A DNA stretch of 64,000 nucleotides, from NCBI RefSeq assembly GCF_000720135.1, contig NZ_JOIU01000037.1, positions 37,420-101,419 of the forward strand. Direction: 5' to 3'. Under the pieces are notes generated by a model, which had not been told where the DNA came from, made no database searches, and saw only the letters and a program-made list of their open reading frames with translations. This document shows positions 27,243-35,577 of this stretch, piece after piece. Numbering within the stretch: position 1 is the stretch's first letter; the number at the start of each line of letters is the position of its first letter. This DNA comes from Streptomyces sp. NRRL S-1022. Its GTDB lineage: Bacteria > Actinomycetota > Actinomycetes > Streptomycetales > Streptomycetaceae. A program made the translations under genes and the position numbers.

Positions 27243-27286
27243 GGGGCGTGAGTGGGCGTGAATGGGCGTAGGGGGGCCGTGGTGCG

Positions 27287-27304
27287 GGGCTCCTGCGGGA
27301 GCCC
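27287..27304. terminator. hairpin between galE and tetR
   Basis: 7-bp stem GGGCTCC/GGAGCCC with a TGCG loop directly after the minus-strand stop, between convergent genes. Upstream, three direct copies of GGGCGT(G/A) occur at about 27244-27270. Confidence 0.65.
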
Positions 27305-27943
27305 TCACAGCGCCTTGAGCGCCCCCGCCGTGGCCCGGGCCAGCTTCTCCAGGTAGCCCTTGGGCAGCTTGGGTGAGCGGATCACCACCGCGCGCCAGTA
27401 CAGCGGCCCGGAGATCAGGTCCAGGGCCAGCTCGGGATCGAGCCCCGCCGGCAGCTCGCCCCGCGTCTCCGCCGCCGCCACGATCCGGCTGGCCACCCCC
27501 TCCTGACCGTCCCGCAGCGCCCTCTGGAAGGCCTCCGCCAGGTCGGGGTTGCGGGCCGCCTCGGCCTGGAGGTCGGGAATGATCTGCGACGCCACCGGAT
27601 GCCGCAGCGCGCGGGACGTGACCTCGTACAGAAGCCGCAGGTCCCCCTCCAGGGAGCCGGTGTCCGGCACCGGGAAGCCGGTCACCGCCAGCGCCGACAC
27701 CACGTCCAGCACCAGGTGCAGCTTCGAGCGCCACCGCCGGTACACCGCCGTCTTGCCGACCCCGGCCCGCCGGGCGATCCCCTCGATGGACATGCGCGCG
27801 TAGCCGGCGGCCGCCAGCTCCTCGAAGACGGCCGCCCGGATGGCCTCGGTCACGTCCTCCCGGAGCACGGCCGCCCCGGCGGGCGCCCGGCGGCGCGCAC
27901 GCACCGGCGGCTCGTCGGCGGGCCCGGCGGCGTTCGTCGTCAT
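27305..27943 (-). CDS. TetR-family transcriptional regulator
   Basis: 212-residue regulator. The N-terminal helix-turn-helix (about residues 27-75) reads MSIEGIARRAGVGKTAVYRRW, a standard TetR DNA-binding unit. The C-terminal part matches the TetR_C_11-like ligand domain (LISGPLYWRAVV and flanking helices). It is divergent from the TagG-like exporter gene, so it probably represses that transcription unit or itself. The intergenic region contains the near-palindrome GAAACG-GTTG-CGTTCC (27970-27985), a candidate operator. ATG 27943 is used; a second ATG at 27955 follows directly after CCCCT. TATGCT just upstream could place the transcription start almost at the start codon. Ligand unknown. Confidence 0.88.
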   Translation of the reverse strand: MTTNAAGPADEPPVRARRRAPAGAAVLREDVTEAIRAAVFEELAAAGYARMSIEGIARRAGVGKTAVYRRWRSKLHLVLDVVSALAVTGFPVPDTGSLEGDLRLLYEVTSRALRHPVASQIIPDLQAEAARNPDLAEAFQRALRDGQEGVASRIVAAAETRGELPAGLDPELALDLISGPLYWRAVVIRSPKLPKGYLEKLARATAGALKAL

Positions 27944-27969
27944 ACCGCACAGCATAGGGGCGTCACGAC

Positions 27970-27985
27970 GAAACGGTTGCGTTCC
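27970..27985. promoter_or_regulatory. candidate TetR operator
   Basis: Imperfect 16-bp palindrome GAAACGGTTGCGTTCC in the divergent tetR/tagG intergenic region. Size and position suit a TetR dimer. Inferred, not tested. Confidence 0.4.
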
Positions 27986-28148
27986 GACGTCGATTGGCCC
28001 TACGCTCGCGTGGCGACGATACGGTCCCGTCCCGACGTAAGAGAACGTGAAGGAAAGCGTAAGGAAACGCCGGACGACGGGAACGAACGCGGCGTTCCCG
28101 GCGAAAGTCGGGCGCAGCACCCCCTCCCCCCGAGCGAAAGCAGCGGAT

Positions 28149-29063
28149 GTGAGCCAGGTCCTCCACACACCGCCCCCGACCCAGGCCCCGGCCGACGACG
28201 ACCTCGCGGCACTGGCGGCCCGGCACGGCCTGACGGTCAGCGGCGCCCGCCCCTCCCTGCCGGAGTACGTCCGCCAGCTGTGGGCCCGCCGGCACTTCAT
28301 CAGCGCCTTCGCCACCGCCAAGCTGACCGCGCAGTACAGCCAGGCGAAGCTCGGCCAGGTCTGGCAGGTCATGACCCCGCTGCTGAACGCGGCGGTGTAC
28401 TACTTCATCTTCGGCGTGCTGCTCGGCACCAAGCACAACGTCCCGGACTACGTCCCGTTCCTGGTCACGGGCGTGTTCATCTGGACGTTCACGCAGAGCT
28501 CGATCATGGCGGGCACCCGCGCGATCTCCGGCAACCTCGGCCTGGTCCGCGCGCTGCACTTCCCGCGTGCCGCCCTGCCGATCTCCTTCGCCCTCCAGCA
28601 GCTCCAGCAGCTGTTGTTCTCGATGGCCGCCCTGGTCGTCATCCTGCTCTGCTTCGGCGTGCCGGTCGCCGCGTCCTGGGCGCTGGCGCTCCCGGCGCTC
28701 GTGCTGCAGTTCACGTTCAACGCCGGGGTGTCGATGATCGTGGCCCGGATGGGCGCCAAGACCCCCGACATCGCGCAGCTGATGCCGTTCGTGCTGCGCA
28801 CCTGGATGTACGTGTCCGGCGTGATGTGGAGCATCGACAAGCTGGCCAAGAAGGACGACCTGCCGCACATCGTCACCGTCCTGCTGGAGCTCAACCCGGC
28901 CGCGGTCTACATCGACCTCATGCGGTTCGCGCTGATCGACAGCTTCCACGCCGGATCCCTGCCCCCGCACGTCTGGGCGGTGGCCGTCGGCTGGGCCCTG
29001 CTCGCCGGCATCGGCGGCTTCATCTACTTCTGGAAGGCTGAGGAGACGTACGGCCGTGGCTGA
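28149..29063 (+). CDS. ABC-2 type polysaccharide/teichoic acid exporter permease (TagG-like)
   Basis: 304-residue permease of the ABC-2 family. An N-terminal cytoplasmic segment and amphipathic stretch (SLPEYVRQLWARRHFI) are followed by six hydrophobic helices, with the conserved AKLTAQYSQAKLGQVWQVMTP connector typical of TagG/RfbA-like wall-polymer exporters. It moves undecaprenyl-diphosphate-linked polymer across the membrane with the ATPase encoded next. The GTG at 28149 (MSQVLHTPP) is used. The frame is open back to a GTG at 28047, but neither start has a strong ribosome site. Its stop overlaps the tagH-like GTG by eight bases. Because the ATPase partner appears broken, this half-transporter may be orphaned or may borrow another ATPase. 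Confidence 0.88.
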   Translation: MSQVLHTPPPTQAPADDDLAALAARHGLTVSGARPSLPEYVRQLWARRHFISAFATAKLTAQYSQAKLGQVWQVMTPLLNAAVYYFIFGVLLGTKHNVPDYVPFLVTGVFIWTFTQSSIMAGTRAISGNLGLVRALHFPRAALPISFALQQLQQLLFSMAALVVILLCFGVPVAASWALALPALVLQFTFNAGVSMIVARMGAKTPDIAQLMPFVLRTWMYVSGVMWSIDKLAKKDDLPHIVTVLLELNPAAVYIDLMRFALIDSFHAGSLPPHVWAVAVGWALLAGIGGFIYFWKAEETYGRG

Positions 29064-29845
29064 GCACAGCGAGAAGATCCCCACCGTCGTCGCGGACGAC
29101 GTCGACATCGTCTACCGGGTCAACGGCACCGGTGCCGGCCGCGGCTCCGCCACCGCCGCCCTCAACCGCATCCTGCGCCGCAAGCAGACCGAGCGGGCGG
29201 CCGGCGTACGCCGGGTGCACGCGGTCAAGAAGGTGTCGTTCGTCGCCTACCGGGGCGAGGCCATCGGGCTCATCGGCACCAACGGCTCCGGCAAGTCCAC
29301 CCTGCTCAAGGCGGTCGCGGGCCTGCTCCCGGTGGAGAGCGGGCACATCTTCACCGACGGCCAGCCCTCCCTGCTGGGCGTGAACGCGGCGCTGATGAAC
29401 GACCTCACGGGCGAGCGGAACATCTACCTCGGCGGCCTGGCCATGGGCATGTCCCGGGAGCAGATCAAGGAGCGCTACCAGGACATCGTCGACTTCTCCG
29501 GGATCAACGAGAAGGGCGACTTCATCACCCTGCCGATGCGCCGGAACCGTCTTCCTGGTCAGCCACAACAACAAGTCGATCCGGGACACCTGCGAGCGGG
29601 TGCTGTGGCTGGAGCGCGGCGAACTGCGCATGGACGGTCCGACCGAGGAGGTCATGAAGGAGTACGAGGCCTTCACCGGCGACAAGAAGCCGGCCCCCGG
29701 GAAGCCTGCGGCGAAGGCCCCGGAGCAGAAGAAACCGGAACCGAAGGCCACCGGCCCGAAAGGGGAAGTGAAGAACACGGAAGCGTCCGGCACGAAGGCG
29801 GACACATCGCAACCGGACGCGCCCAAAGTGCCTCTTCCCTCCTGA
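29056..29845 (+). pseudogene. TagH-like ABC exporter ATPase, internally deleted and frameshifted
   Basis: GTG start with GAGGAG upstream, coupled to the permease. Residues 1-162 are a normal TagH N-terminus: Walker A GTNGSGKST (74-82), the Q-loop region and SGINEKGDFITLPMR. Immediately after LPMR (about 29541) the frame changes. The frame +1 sequence AGTVFLVSHNNKSIRDTCER (from 29540) is the family's C-terminal part with the H-loop His, then EYEAFTGDKKPAPG and a Lys/Pro tail ending at 29845. Missing in every frame are the ABC signature (family form YSSGM), Walker B with its catalytic Glu, and the D-loop. By family spacing about 150 bases are lost, with a length of 2 mod 3. Read straight through, the frame gives 277 residues of nonsense C-terminus ending at 29889. 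No functional ATPase can result unless this is a sequencing or assembly error. Confidence 0.88.
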
Positions 29846-29947
29846 GCCCTCTCTTACGCCGGGCGCAGCCATCCCTTTCATCCGCTTAGTGACAGTATGT
29901 TATGAAGGGTTGCGTCCGGAGACATCAATCCGAAGGAGTCCACTGCG

Positions 29948-32164
29948 ATGCCCCAGTTGAGTGTGATCGTCTACGGGCCGAACGCACAGGGGCATCTGAC
30001 CGAGCTGCTCGGTTCCCTGGAGTCCCACCCCCTCCCCGACGCCGAGGTGATCGTCGCCGCGGTCGGCGCGTGGGCGCGGGAGACGGCCGAGGCCCACGCC
30101 CCCGAGACGATCGTCGTCCCGCTGCCGGACGGCACCGGTGACGCGGCGGCCCGGGCGGCCGGCGCCGCCCGCGCCACCGGCCGCTGGCTGCACTTCGTCC
30201 ACGCCGAGGACGGCCTGCCGGCCGGCGCGCCCCGCCTGATCGCCGAGCGGACCGCCGAGCTGGACGCCGCGAGCACGGCGCCGGACACCCCCGTGGACGT
30301 CCTCCTCTTCGACCACGTCACCACCACCTGGCAGACCGCCGCCCGGCCCTCCCGCGACGGCCGCCACCTCGCCGCCGTCGGCCGCGCGGGCCTGCCCCTG
30401 GACCAGGCCGCCGACCTGCTGCGGCTCACCCCGCTGCTCGGCAACCGCGCCCTGCGCGCCGCGTTCTGGCAGGCCCACGAGGAGCAGCTGAACACCGACG
30501 ACGAGCCCCGCGCCGCCCACACGGCCCTGCTCCTCGCCGGCCGCGTCGCCTGCCTGAACCAGACGGCGTACGAGCACCGGGTGCTGCGCCCCGAGAGCCT
30601 GCCGCCGCGCGTCCCCGAGGACCGGCTCAGGCTCGTCGACCACTACGAGTCCCTGCTCGCGCTCACCAAGGACCGCCGCGCCCCCCGCACGGTGCTGTAC
30701 GACCTGATGGTGCGCGACCTCATCCGCACCTTCGCCCGCGAGGACCTGCCCGACCCGGTGGCCCGCGAGTTCTTCCGCCGCGCCTCCCTGGCCGCCGTCC
30801 GCTGGCGCCCCGAGGGCCACCGGCGCCCGGCGGGCCTGGAGGGCGTACGCCACGGGCTGCTGGAGGAGGGCGCCTACACCAAGTACCGGGCGTTCCAGAC
30901 GGCCAACCGCACCCGCCGCGCCGCCCGCAAGGCCGTACGCACCCGCAAGCGGCGGCTGGGCGCCAAGGTCCGCGACCGCCAGTACCAGCGCGCGCTGAGC
31001 CGCCCGGTGGACCCGAACCTCGCCGTGTTCGCCGCCTACTGGGAGCGCGGGGTGTCCTGCAACCCGGCCGCGATCGCCGCGAAGCTCGCCGAACTCGCCC
31101 CGCACATCCACCCGGTGTGGGTGGTGAACAAGGAGAACGCGGCCCTGCTGCCGCCCGGCACCGACCACGTGGTCCCCGGCACCCGCCGCTACTGGGAGAC
31201 CCTGGCCACCGCGAAGTACCTGACGAACAACGTCAACTTCCCCAACGCGGTCGTCAAACGCCCGGACGCGGTCCACCTCCAGACCCACCACGGCACCCCG
31301 CTCAAGCGGATGGGCCTGGACCAGATGGACCACCCGGCCGCCGCCAAGGGCCTGGACTTCGCCGCCCTGCTGGCCCGCATCGACAAGTGGGACTACAGCG
31401 TCAGCGCCAACAGTCACTCCACCCGCATGTGGGAGCGCGCCTACCCGTCCCGCTACACGCCCCTGGACTACGGCTATCCGCGCAACGACGTCTTCTACCG
31501 GGCCACCGCCGCCGACGTCCGCGCCGCCCGCGACCGCCTCGGCATCGCGCCCGGGAAGACGGCCGTCCTCTACGCCCCCACCCACCGCGACTACGAGGCC
31601 GGCTTCACCCCGCGCCTCGACCTCGCCGCCCTCGCCGACCGCCTCGGTGAGAACACCGTCCTGCTGGTGCGCGCCCACTACTTCTACGGCGGCGCCGCCT
31701 CCCCGCTGACCGGCCTGCGCCGCTCCGGCCGGATCATCGACGTCTCCTCCTACGACCCCGTGGAGGAACTCTGCCTGGCCGCCGACGCACTGGTCACGGA
31801 CTACTCCTCGATCATGTTCGACTACGCCAACCTGGACCGCCCGATCGTGATCTACGCCGACGACTGGGAGACGTACCGGACCACCCGGGGCGTCTACTTC
31901 GACCTGATGGCCGAACACCCCGGCCAGGTCGCCCGCACCCAGGAGGAGCTGGCGGAGATCTTCGTCTCCGGCGCCTGGCGCGACGACGGCGCGGCCAAGG
32001 CGCGGGCCGCGTTCCGGCGCCGGTTCTGCGAGTACGACGACGGACGCGCCGCCGAACGGGTCGTACGCCGGGTGTTCCTGGGCGAACCCGAGGACGCCCT
32101 GCCACCGGTGCTCCCCCTGGAGGACCGCACCCCCGCCCCGACCCCCGAGGAGGCCACGGCATGA
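29948..32164 (+). CDS. bifunctional GT2-like / TagF-type glycerophosphotransferase, GT2 motif degenerate (paralogue 4)
   Basis: 738-residue protein with the same two-part layout as the three tandem paralogues. The N-terminal GT2-like part keeps the fold start (LSVIVYGPN) but lacks the nucleotide-binding VDDxS (VAAVGAW instead). The metal-binding DSDD reads HAED (30200-30211), so sugar transfer is doubtful. The TagF part is the best preserved of the four: QTHHGTPLKRMG, YGYPRNDVFY, LYAPTHRDYE, LLVRAHYFYG and TDYSSIMFDYANLDRPIV. It probably polymerises or primes the phosphodiester wall polymer at the inner membrane surface. A good Shine-Dalgarno (GAAGGAG) precedes ATG 29948. The stop overlaps the next gene's start (ATGA). 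It sits directly behind tagGH, the usual place for a tagF. Confidence 0.9.
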   Translation: MPQLSVIVYGPNAQGHLTELLGSLESHPLPDAEVIVAAVGAWARETAEAHAPETIVVPLPDGTGDAAARAAGAARATGRWLHFVHAEDGLPAGAPRLIAERTAELDAASTAPDTPVDVLLFDHVTTTWQTAARPSRDGRHLAAVGRAGLPLDQAADLLRLTPLLGNRALRAAFWQAHEEQLNTDDEPRAAHTALLLAGRVACLNQTAYEHRVLRPESLPPRVPEDRLRLVDHYESLLALTKDRRAPRTVLYDLMVRDLIRTFAREDLPDPVAREFFRRASLAAVRWRPEGHRRPAGLEGVRHGLLEEGAYTKYRAFQTANRTRRAARKAVRTRKRRLGAKVRDRQYQRALSRPVDPNLAVFAAYWERGVSCNPAAIAAKLAELAPHIHPVWVVNKENAALLPPGTDHVVPGTRRYWETLATAKYLTNNVNFPNAVVKRPDAVHLQTHHGTPLKRMGLDQMDHPAAAKGLDFAALLARIDKWDYSVSANSHSTRMWERAYPSRYTPLDYGYPRNDVFYRATAADVRAARDRLGIAPGKTAVLYAPTHRDYEAGFTPRLDLAALADRLGENTVLLVRAHYFYGGAASPLTGLRRSGRIIDVSSYDPVEELCLAADALVTDYSSIMFDYANLDRPIVIYADDWETYRTTRGVYFDLMAEHPGQVARTQEELAEIFVSGAWRDDGAAKARAAFRRRFCEYDDGRAAERVVRRVFLGEPEDALPPVLPLEDRTPAPTPEEATA

Positions 32165-33825
32165 CCACCCCCGACGTCACGGTCACGGTCATCGTCTTCA
32201 ACGACGCGGCTCGCCTTCCCCGCGCGGTCGCCTCGCTGCGCGCGCAGACCCACGCGAACATCGAGATCGTCATCAGCGACGACCACTCGACGGACGACAC
32301 GCCCGCGGTGGCCCGGGAGCTGGCGGCCCAGGACCACCGGATCCGCTACATCCGCCTGCCGGAGAACAGCGGCGGGTGCAGTGCCCCGCGCAACCGGGCC
32401 ATCGAGATCGCCCGGGCGCCGTACCTGATGTTCCTCGACAGCGACGACGAACTCCCGCCGCGCGCGGTGGAACTGCTGCTCGCCGCGCACCGCGAGCGGG
32501 AGGTGGACTTCACCATGGGCGCGGTCCGCCGGGTCCGGGTGGACAACGGCCGCCGCACCACGTGGATGCCGCACCTGGTCGCCGAACGCCGCACGGTGGA
32601 GGGCATCGAGCAGGACCCCCGGCTCCTCTTCGAGCACCTGTCGACCAGCAAGATGTACGCCCGCGCCTTCCTCGACCGCCACGAGCTGCGCTTCCCCGAG
32701 GGCATCCACTACGAGGACCAGCTGTTCTCGGCGCAGGCGTACTGCCTGGCGAAGGCGTTCACGATCATCCCGGACCCGGTGTACGTCTGGTACATCGAGC
32801 CGTTCGCCGCGGCGGCCTCGGCCTCCATCTCCAACCAGCGGCACAAGATCTCCAACGTCCGCGACCGGGTCCACGTCCAGCGGCTGATCGACGACTTCCT
32901 GGTGAGCAGCGGGCGCGCGGGGCTGCGGGAGGACAAGGACTTCAAGTTCCTCAAGCACGACTTCCGGATGTACGCGGGCGACCTGCCGTACCGGGACGAG
33001 GAGTGGCTGGCGTCCTTCGCGGACCTCATGACCCCCTACCTGGACACGCTCTCCCCCGACGCGTACGCCCGGCTGCCCCGCCCCGAGCGGGTGGTGCTGG
33101 AGCTGCTGCGCGACGGCCGCCTGGCCGAGGTGCGGCTGGCGGCGCGCGGGCTGGGCCACGCGGTGGCGCCGCGGCAGGTGACGACCGGCCCCGACGGCGT
33201 TCCCTACTGGGGCGACAGCGTCCCGTCGACCGACCGCGCCCGACGCGAGCTCGACGTCTCCGAGCTGGAGCTGGACACCCGGCCGTTCCCGACCGCCCAG
33301 TTCCGCCACGAGATCACGGAGCTGACGCCCGGTCCCGGCGCGTCCCTCGTCCTCGCTGTCCGCACCTACGACCCCGGTCTGCGGCTGCCGGTCGGGCCCC
33401 AGCGCGCGTCACTGCTCCTGACTCCCGGCAGACGCCGCATGACGATCCCCTTCCGCCTCGACCCGGTCCGCCCCGGCGTCTTCGAGGGCACGGTCCGGCT
33501 GGACCTGGCCGCCGCGCAGGTCCCGCTCCACGGCTTCGCCGGCCTGCGGCACCCCCTGGTCCGCCTGGACCAGCAGGGCCTTTCCAACTCGGCGCTGCTG
33601 CTCGCTCCGCTGGACTTCCCGGCGCGCACCGTCCGCATCCCCTACCACTCGGGCGCGGCCCCCCACGACCTCACGATCGAACCGGAATCCCGCAACCCCG
33701 GCCGCCTGCAGATCCGCTGGGCCCCCGTCGGCGTGACGGCCCACGTCACCCGCCCCTTGCTCCACCGCCTGGCCCACCCCCGCCTCAAGAACGCCGCCCG
33801 CCTGGCAGCGAGCGTGCTGAAGTAG
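32161..33825 (+). CDS. GT2 glycosyltransferase with C-terminal beta-rich domain (copy B)
   Basis: 554-residue protein. Its GT-A domain (1-225) carries VTVIVFND, VISDDHSTDDTP, NSGGCSAPRNRA, the metal-binding DSDD and the FPEGIHYEDQLFSAQAY block. A helical middle follows (about 230-370). The beta-rich C-terminus (about 375-530) has repeated strand-like segments (GASLVLAVRTYDP, RRRMTIPFRLDP, FEGTVRLDLAA). The layout matches the gene at 24576, so the two are probably paralogues flanking the export genes. A decorating role, adding sugar to polyol-phosphate chains as TarS-type enzymes do, is inferred. It is translationally coupled to paralogue 4 by a four-base overlap and ends the operon before a bidirectional hairpin. 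Confidence 0.86.
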   Translation: MTTPDVTVTVIVFNDAARLPRAVASLRAQTHANIEIVISDDHSTDDTPAVARELAAQDHRIRYIRLPENSGGCSAPRNRAIEIARAPYLMFLDSDDELPPRAVELLLAAHREREVDFTMGAVRRVRVDNGRRTTWMPHLVAERRTVEGIEQDPRLLFEHLSTSKMYARAFLDRHELRFPEGIHYEDQLFSAQAYCLAKAFTIIPDPVYVWYIEPFAAAASASISNQRHKISNVRDRVHVQRLIDDFLVSSGRAGLREDKDFKFLKHDFRMYAGDLPYRDEEWLASFADLMTPYLDTLSPDAYARLPRPERVVLELLRDGRLAEVRLAARGLGHAVAPRQVTTGPDGVPYWGDSVPSTDRARRELDVSELELDTRPFPTAQFRHEITELTPGPGASLVLAVRTYDPGLRLPVGPQRASLLLTPGRRRMTIPFRLDPVRPGVFEGTVRLDLAAAQVPLHGFAGLRHPLVRLDQQGLSNSALLLAPLDFPARTVRIPYHSGAAPHDLTIEPESRNPGRLQIRWAPVGVTAHVTRPLLHRLAHPRLKNAARLAASVLK

Positions 33826-33832
33826 ACCGGGA

Positions 33833-33882
33833 CCGCCCCTGAGGCACGCCGCGGCCTGCGGGCAGTCGTGCCGCAGGGGCGG
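33833..33882. terminator. bidirectional terminator
   Basis: Long hairpin: 9-bp outer stem (33833-33841 with 33874-33882), one A-G mismatch, and a 6-bp inner stem (33843-33848 with 33867-33872). It lies between convergent genes, 8 bases after the plus-strand stop. Confidence 0.75.
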
Positions 33883-33941
33883 CACGGGCGGGCGCGGGCG
33901 GCACCCTGCCGGCGCCGGTAAGCGACCCGCCCTCGTACGGC

Positions 33942-35459
33942 TCAGGGGAGCACTCGGTACAGGACCTGGTGCCCCGGGCCGACGGCCACCTTGCGAAGCC
34001 AGGGTGCCTTCGCCGACGTACCTCCGACGACCCACCGCACCCCGTACTCCCGCAGGATCCCCCGCCGTTCCGCCGCCCCCGTCCCCCCGGAGAAGTACCG
34101 CTCCACCGCCGTATCCCGACGCCCCGCATCGGGAAGGAACACATCCGGATACCCCGGCGCCACGGTGTACGGACCGTACGCGGGGATCTGCCGGGCCGGG
34201 AACGTACGAGCCATCACCACGTCCCCGTACTTCACCCCGGCCCGCATGATCCACTGGTAACCCACCCACGGCGTCCGGTACTTCTCGGCGACCACCCCCG
34301 GCAGCGCCCCCCGGTCCACCACGTACCCGAGCGTCCCGGCCTGCGTCCACGCCCCCACCGCCAGCGCGGCGAGCAGCACACACGCCCACCCCCGCCGCAC
34401 GGCCCGCCGCCCCGCCGACACCGTTTCCAGCGCGGCCGCGAGCTGCGCCGGGATCAGCGCGGCGGGCAGGGCACGGCCCCAGGAGTAGTGCCCGGTCAGG
34501 CCCCCCGCCGTGAACACCAGCGCGCCGAGGAGGAAGAAGAGGACCAGCGGGTCCCGGTGGTCCCGCCGCCGGCGCAGGCCCAGCGCCGCCACCCCGAGCA
34601 GCACGAGCCCGAACCGCCCGGCCAGGTCCTGGTAGAGCGGCTGGTGGATGGCCTCCAGGTCCGCGCCCGCGGAGAACAGCGCGAAGAAGTCGTAGTACGG
34701 CCAGAGCCACAGCACCAGCAGCCCCGGGACCAGCCCGGCACCGAGCCGCGGCAGCAGCCCCCGCGCCGGCTTCGCCGCGAGCACCATGGCCAGGGCGCCC
34801 AGGGACGCCACCACCCCGGTGAACTGGTGGCACAGCAGGATCAGCGCCCACAGCACCCCCAGGGCCGGCCACACCCCCCACGCGGCCTCCGCGCGCAGTG
34901 CCCGCGTCAGCCAGGCCCAGAAGTGGAAGCTGAGCCCGAGTGCGAACACGCTGGGGTACGCCACCGTCAGGGCGAGGGAGTTCAGCCCGAGGAAGCCACT
35001 CCAGTTGAACAGCACCGGCCCCCAGAGCAGCAGCAGGCTCAGCAGGGCCAGGGCGGGCGCGGCGCGATGGGCGCTGAGCGTGCGGACGTACCGCAGGACC
35101 CCGGTCACCAGCAGGGCCAGCCCGGTGAGCGCGGCCAGCCGCAGCACCACGAAGACGGAGAGGCCCGTCAGCTTGGCGACGACACCGAGCAGCAGCATCC
35201 ACGGCGAGTAGTAGGGGCTCGGCGTGCCGGCGTCGACCAGCGGGTTGCCGGGGTGCAGCAGGCTGTGCGCGAGGCGCTGGACGGTGGCCGCGTGCATGCC
35301 CAGGTCACCCGCCCACGGCAGGCGGACGACGACGAGGAGCAGCAGCACCACCACGAGCGCGGCGGCGAGCTGCGGCAGCGTACGGGCGGCGCGCGACGCG
35401 GAGCCGCTCGGCGATGCCGTGGGGCTCACCGGTTGGGTGTCTGACGGCGCGGTGTGCAC
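33942..35459 (-). CDS. polytopic membrane protein, GT-C-like
   Basis: 505-residue membrane protein with about 11 hydrophobic helices after a short Ser/Thr/Pro-rich cytoplasmic head. The first external loop reads LPWAGDLGMHAATVQRLAH; an acidic residue here is typical of GT-C glycosyltransferases. The soluble C-terminal 120 residues include GYQWIMRAGVKYGDVVMARTF and EYGVRWVVGG, which recall the extracytoplasmic domain of lipid-linked sugar transferases. It could add a sugar to the exported polymer, but no substrate can be named. GTG 35459 is chosen because homology-like sequence starts there; no Shine-Dalgarno is visible. TAGGGT ends 7 bases before the GTG, so the message may be leaderless. Convergent with copy B of the GT2 genes. 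Confidence 0.75.
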   Translation of the reverse strand: MHTAPSDTQPVSPTASPSGSASRAARTLPQLAAALVVVLLLLVVVRLPWAGDLGMHAATVQRLAHSLLHPGNPLVDAGTPSPYYSPWMLLLGVVAKLTGLSVFVVLRLAALTGLALLVTGVLRYVRTLSAHRAAPALALLSLLLLWGPVLFNWSGFLGLNSLALTVAYPSVFALGLSFHFWAWLTRALRAEAAWGVWPALGVLWALILLCHQFTGVVASLGALAMVLAAKPARGLLPRLGAGLVPGLLVLWLWPYYDFFALFSAGADLEAIHQPLYQDLAGRFGLVLLGVAALGLRRRRDHRDPLVLFFLLGALVFTAGGLTGHYSWGRALPAALIPAQLAAALETVSAGRRAVRRGWACVLLAALAVGAWTQAGTLGYVVDRGALPGVVAEKYRTPWVGYQWIMRAGVKYGDVVMARTFPARQIPAYGPYTVAPGYPDVFLPDAGRRDTAVERYFSGGTGAAERRGILREYGVRWVVGGTSAKAPWLRKVAVGPGHQVLYRVLP

Positions 35460-35577
35460 ATCGCCGACCCTATCCGAAGCCCCGCGAAGAGCAGGAAAAG
35501 GTAAATACAGCGCAGGTTTCCGGCAAGGCGCCGGCAAGAAATCCGCCGGAGCGTCAGGACGCCGGAACCCGGGAACG

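Noticed and set aside
29500..29600. Programmed frameshift rescuing the TagH-like ATPase
   Set aside because: A frameshift would restore only the C-terminal frame. The signature and Walker B residues are missing in every frame, so sequence is truly absent.
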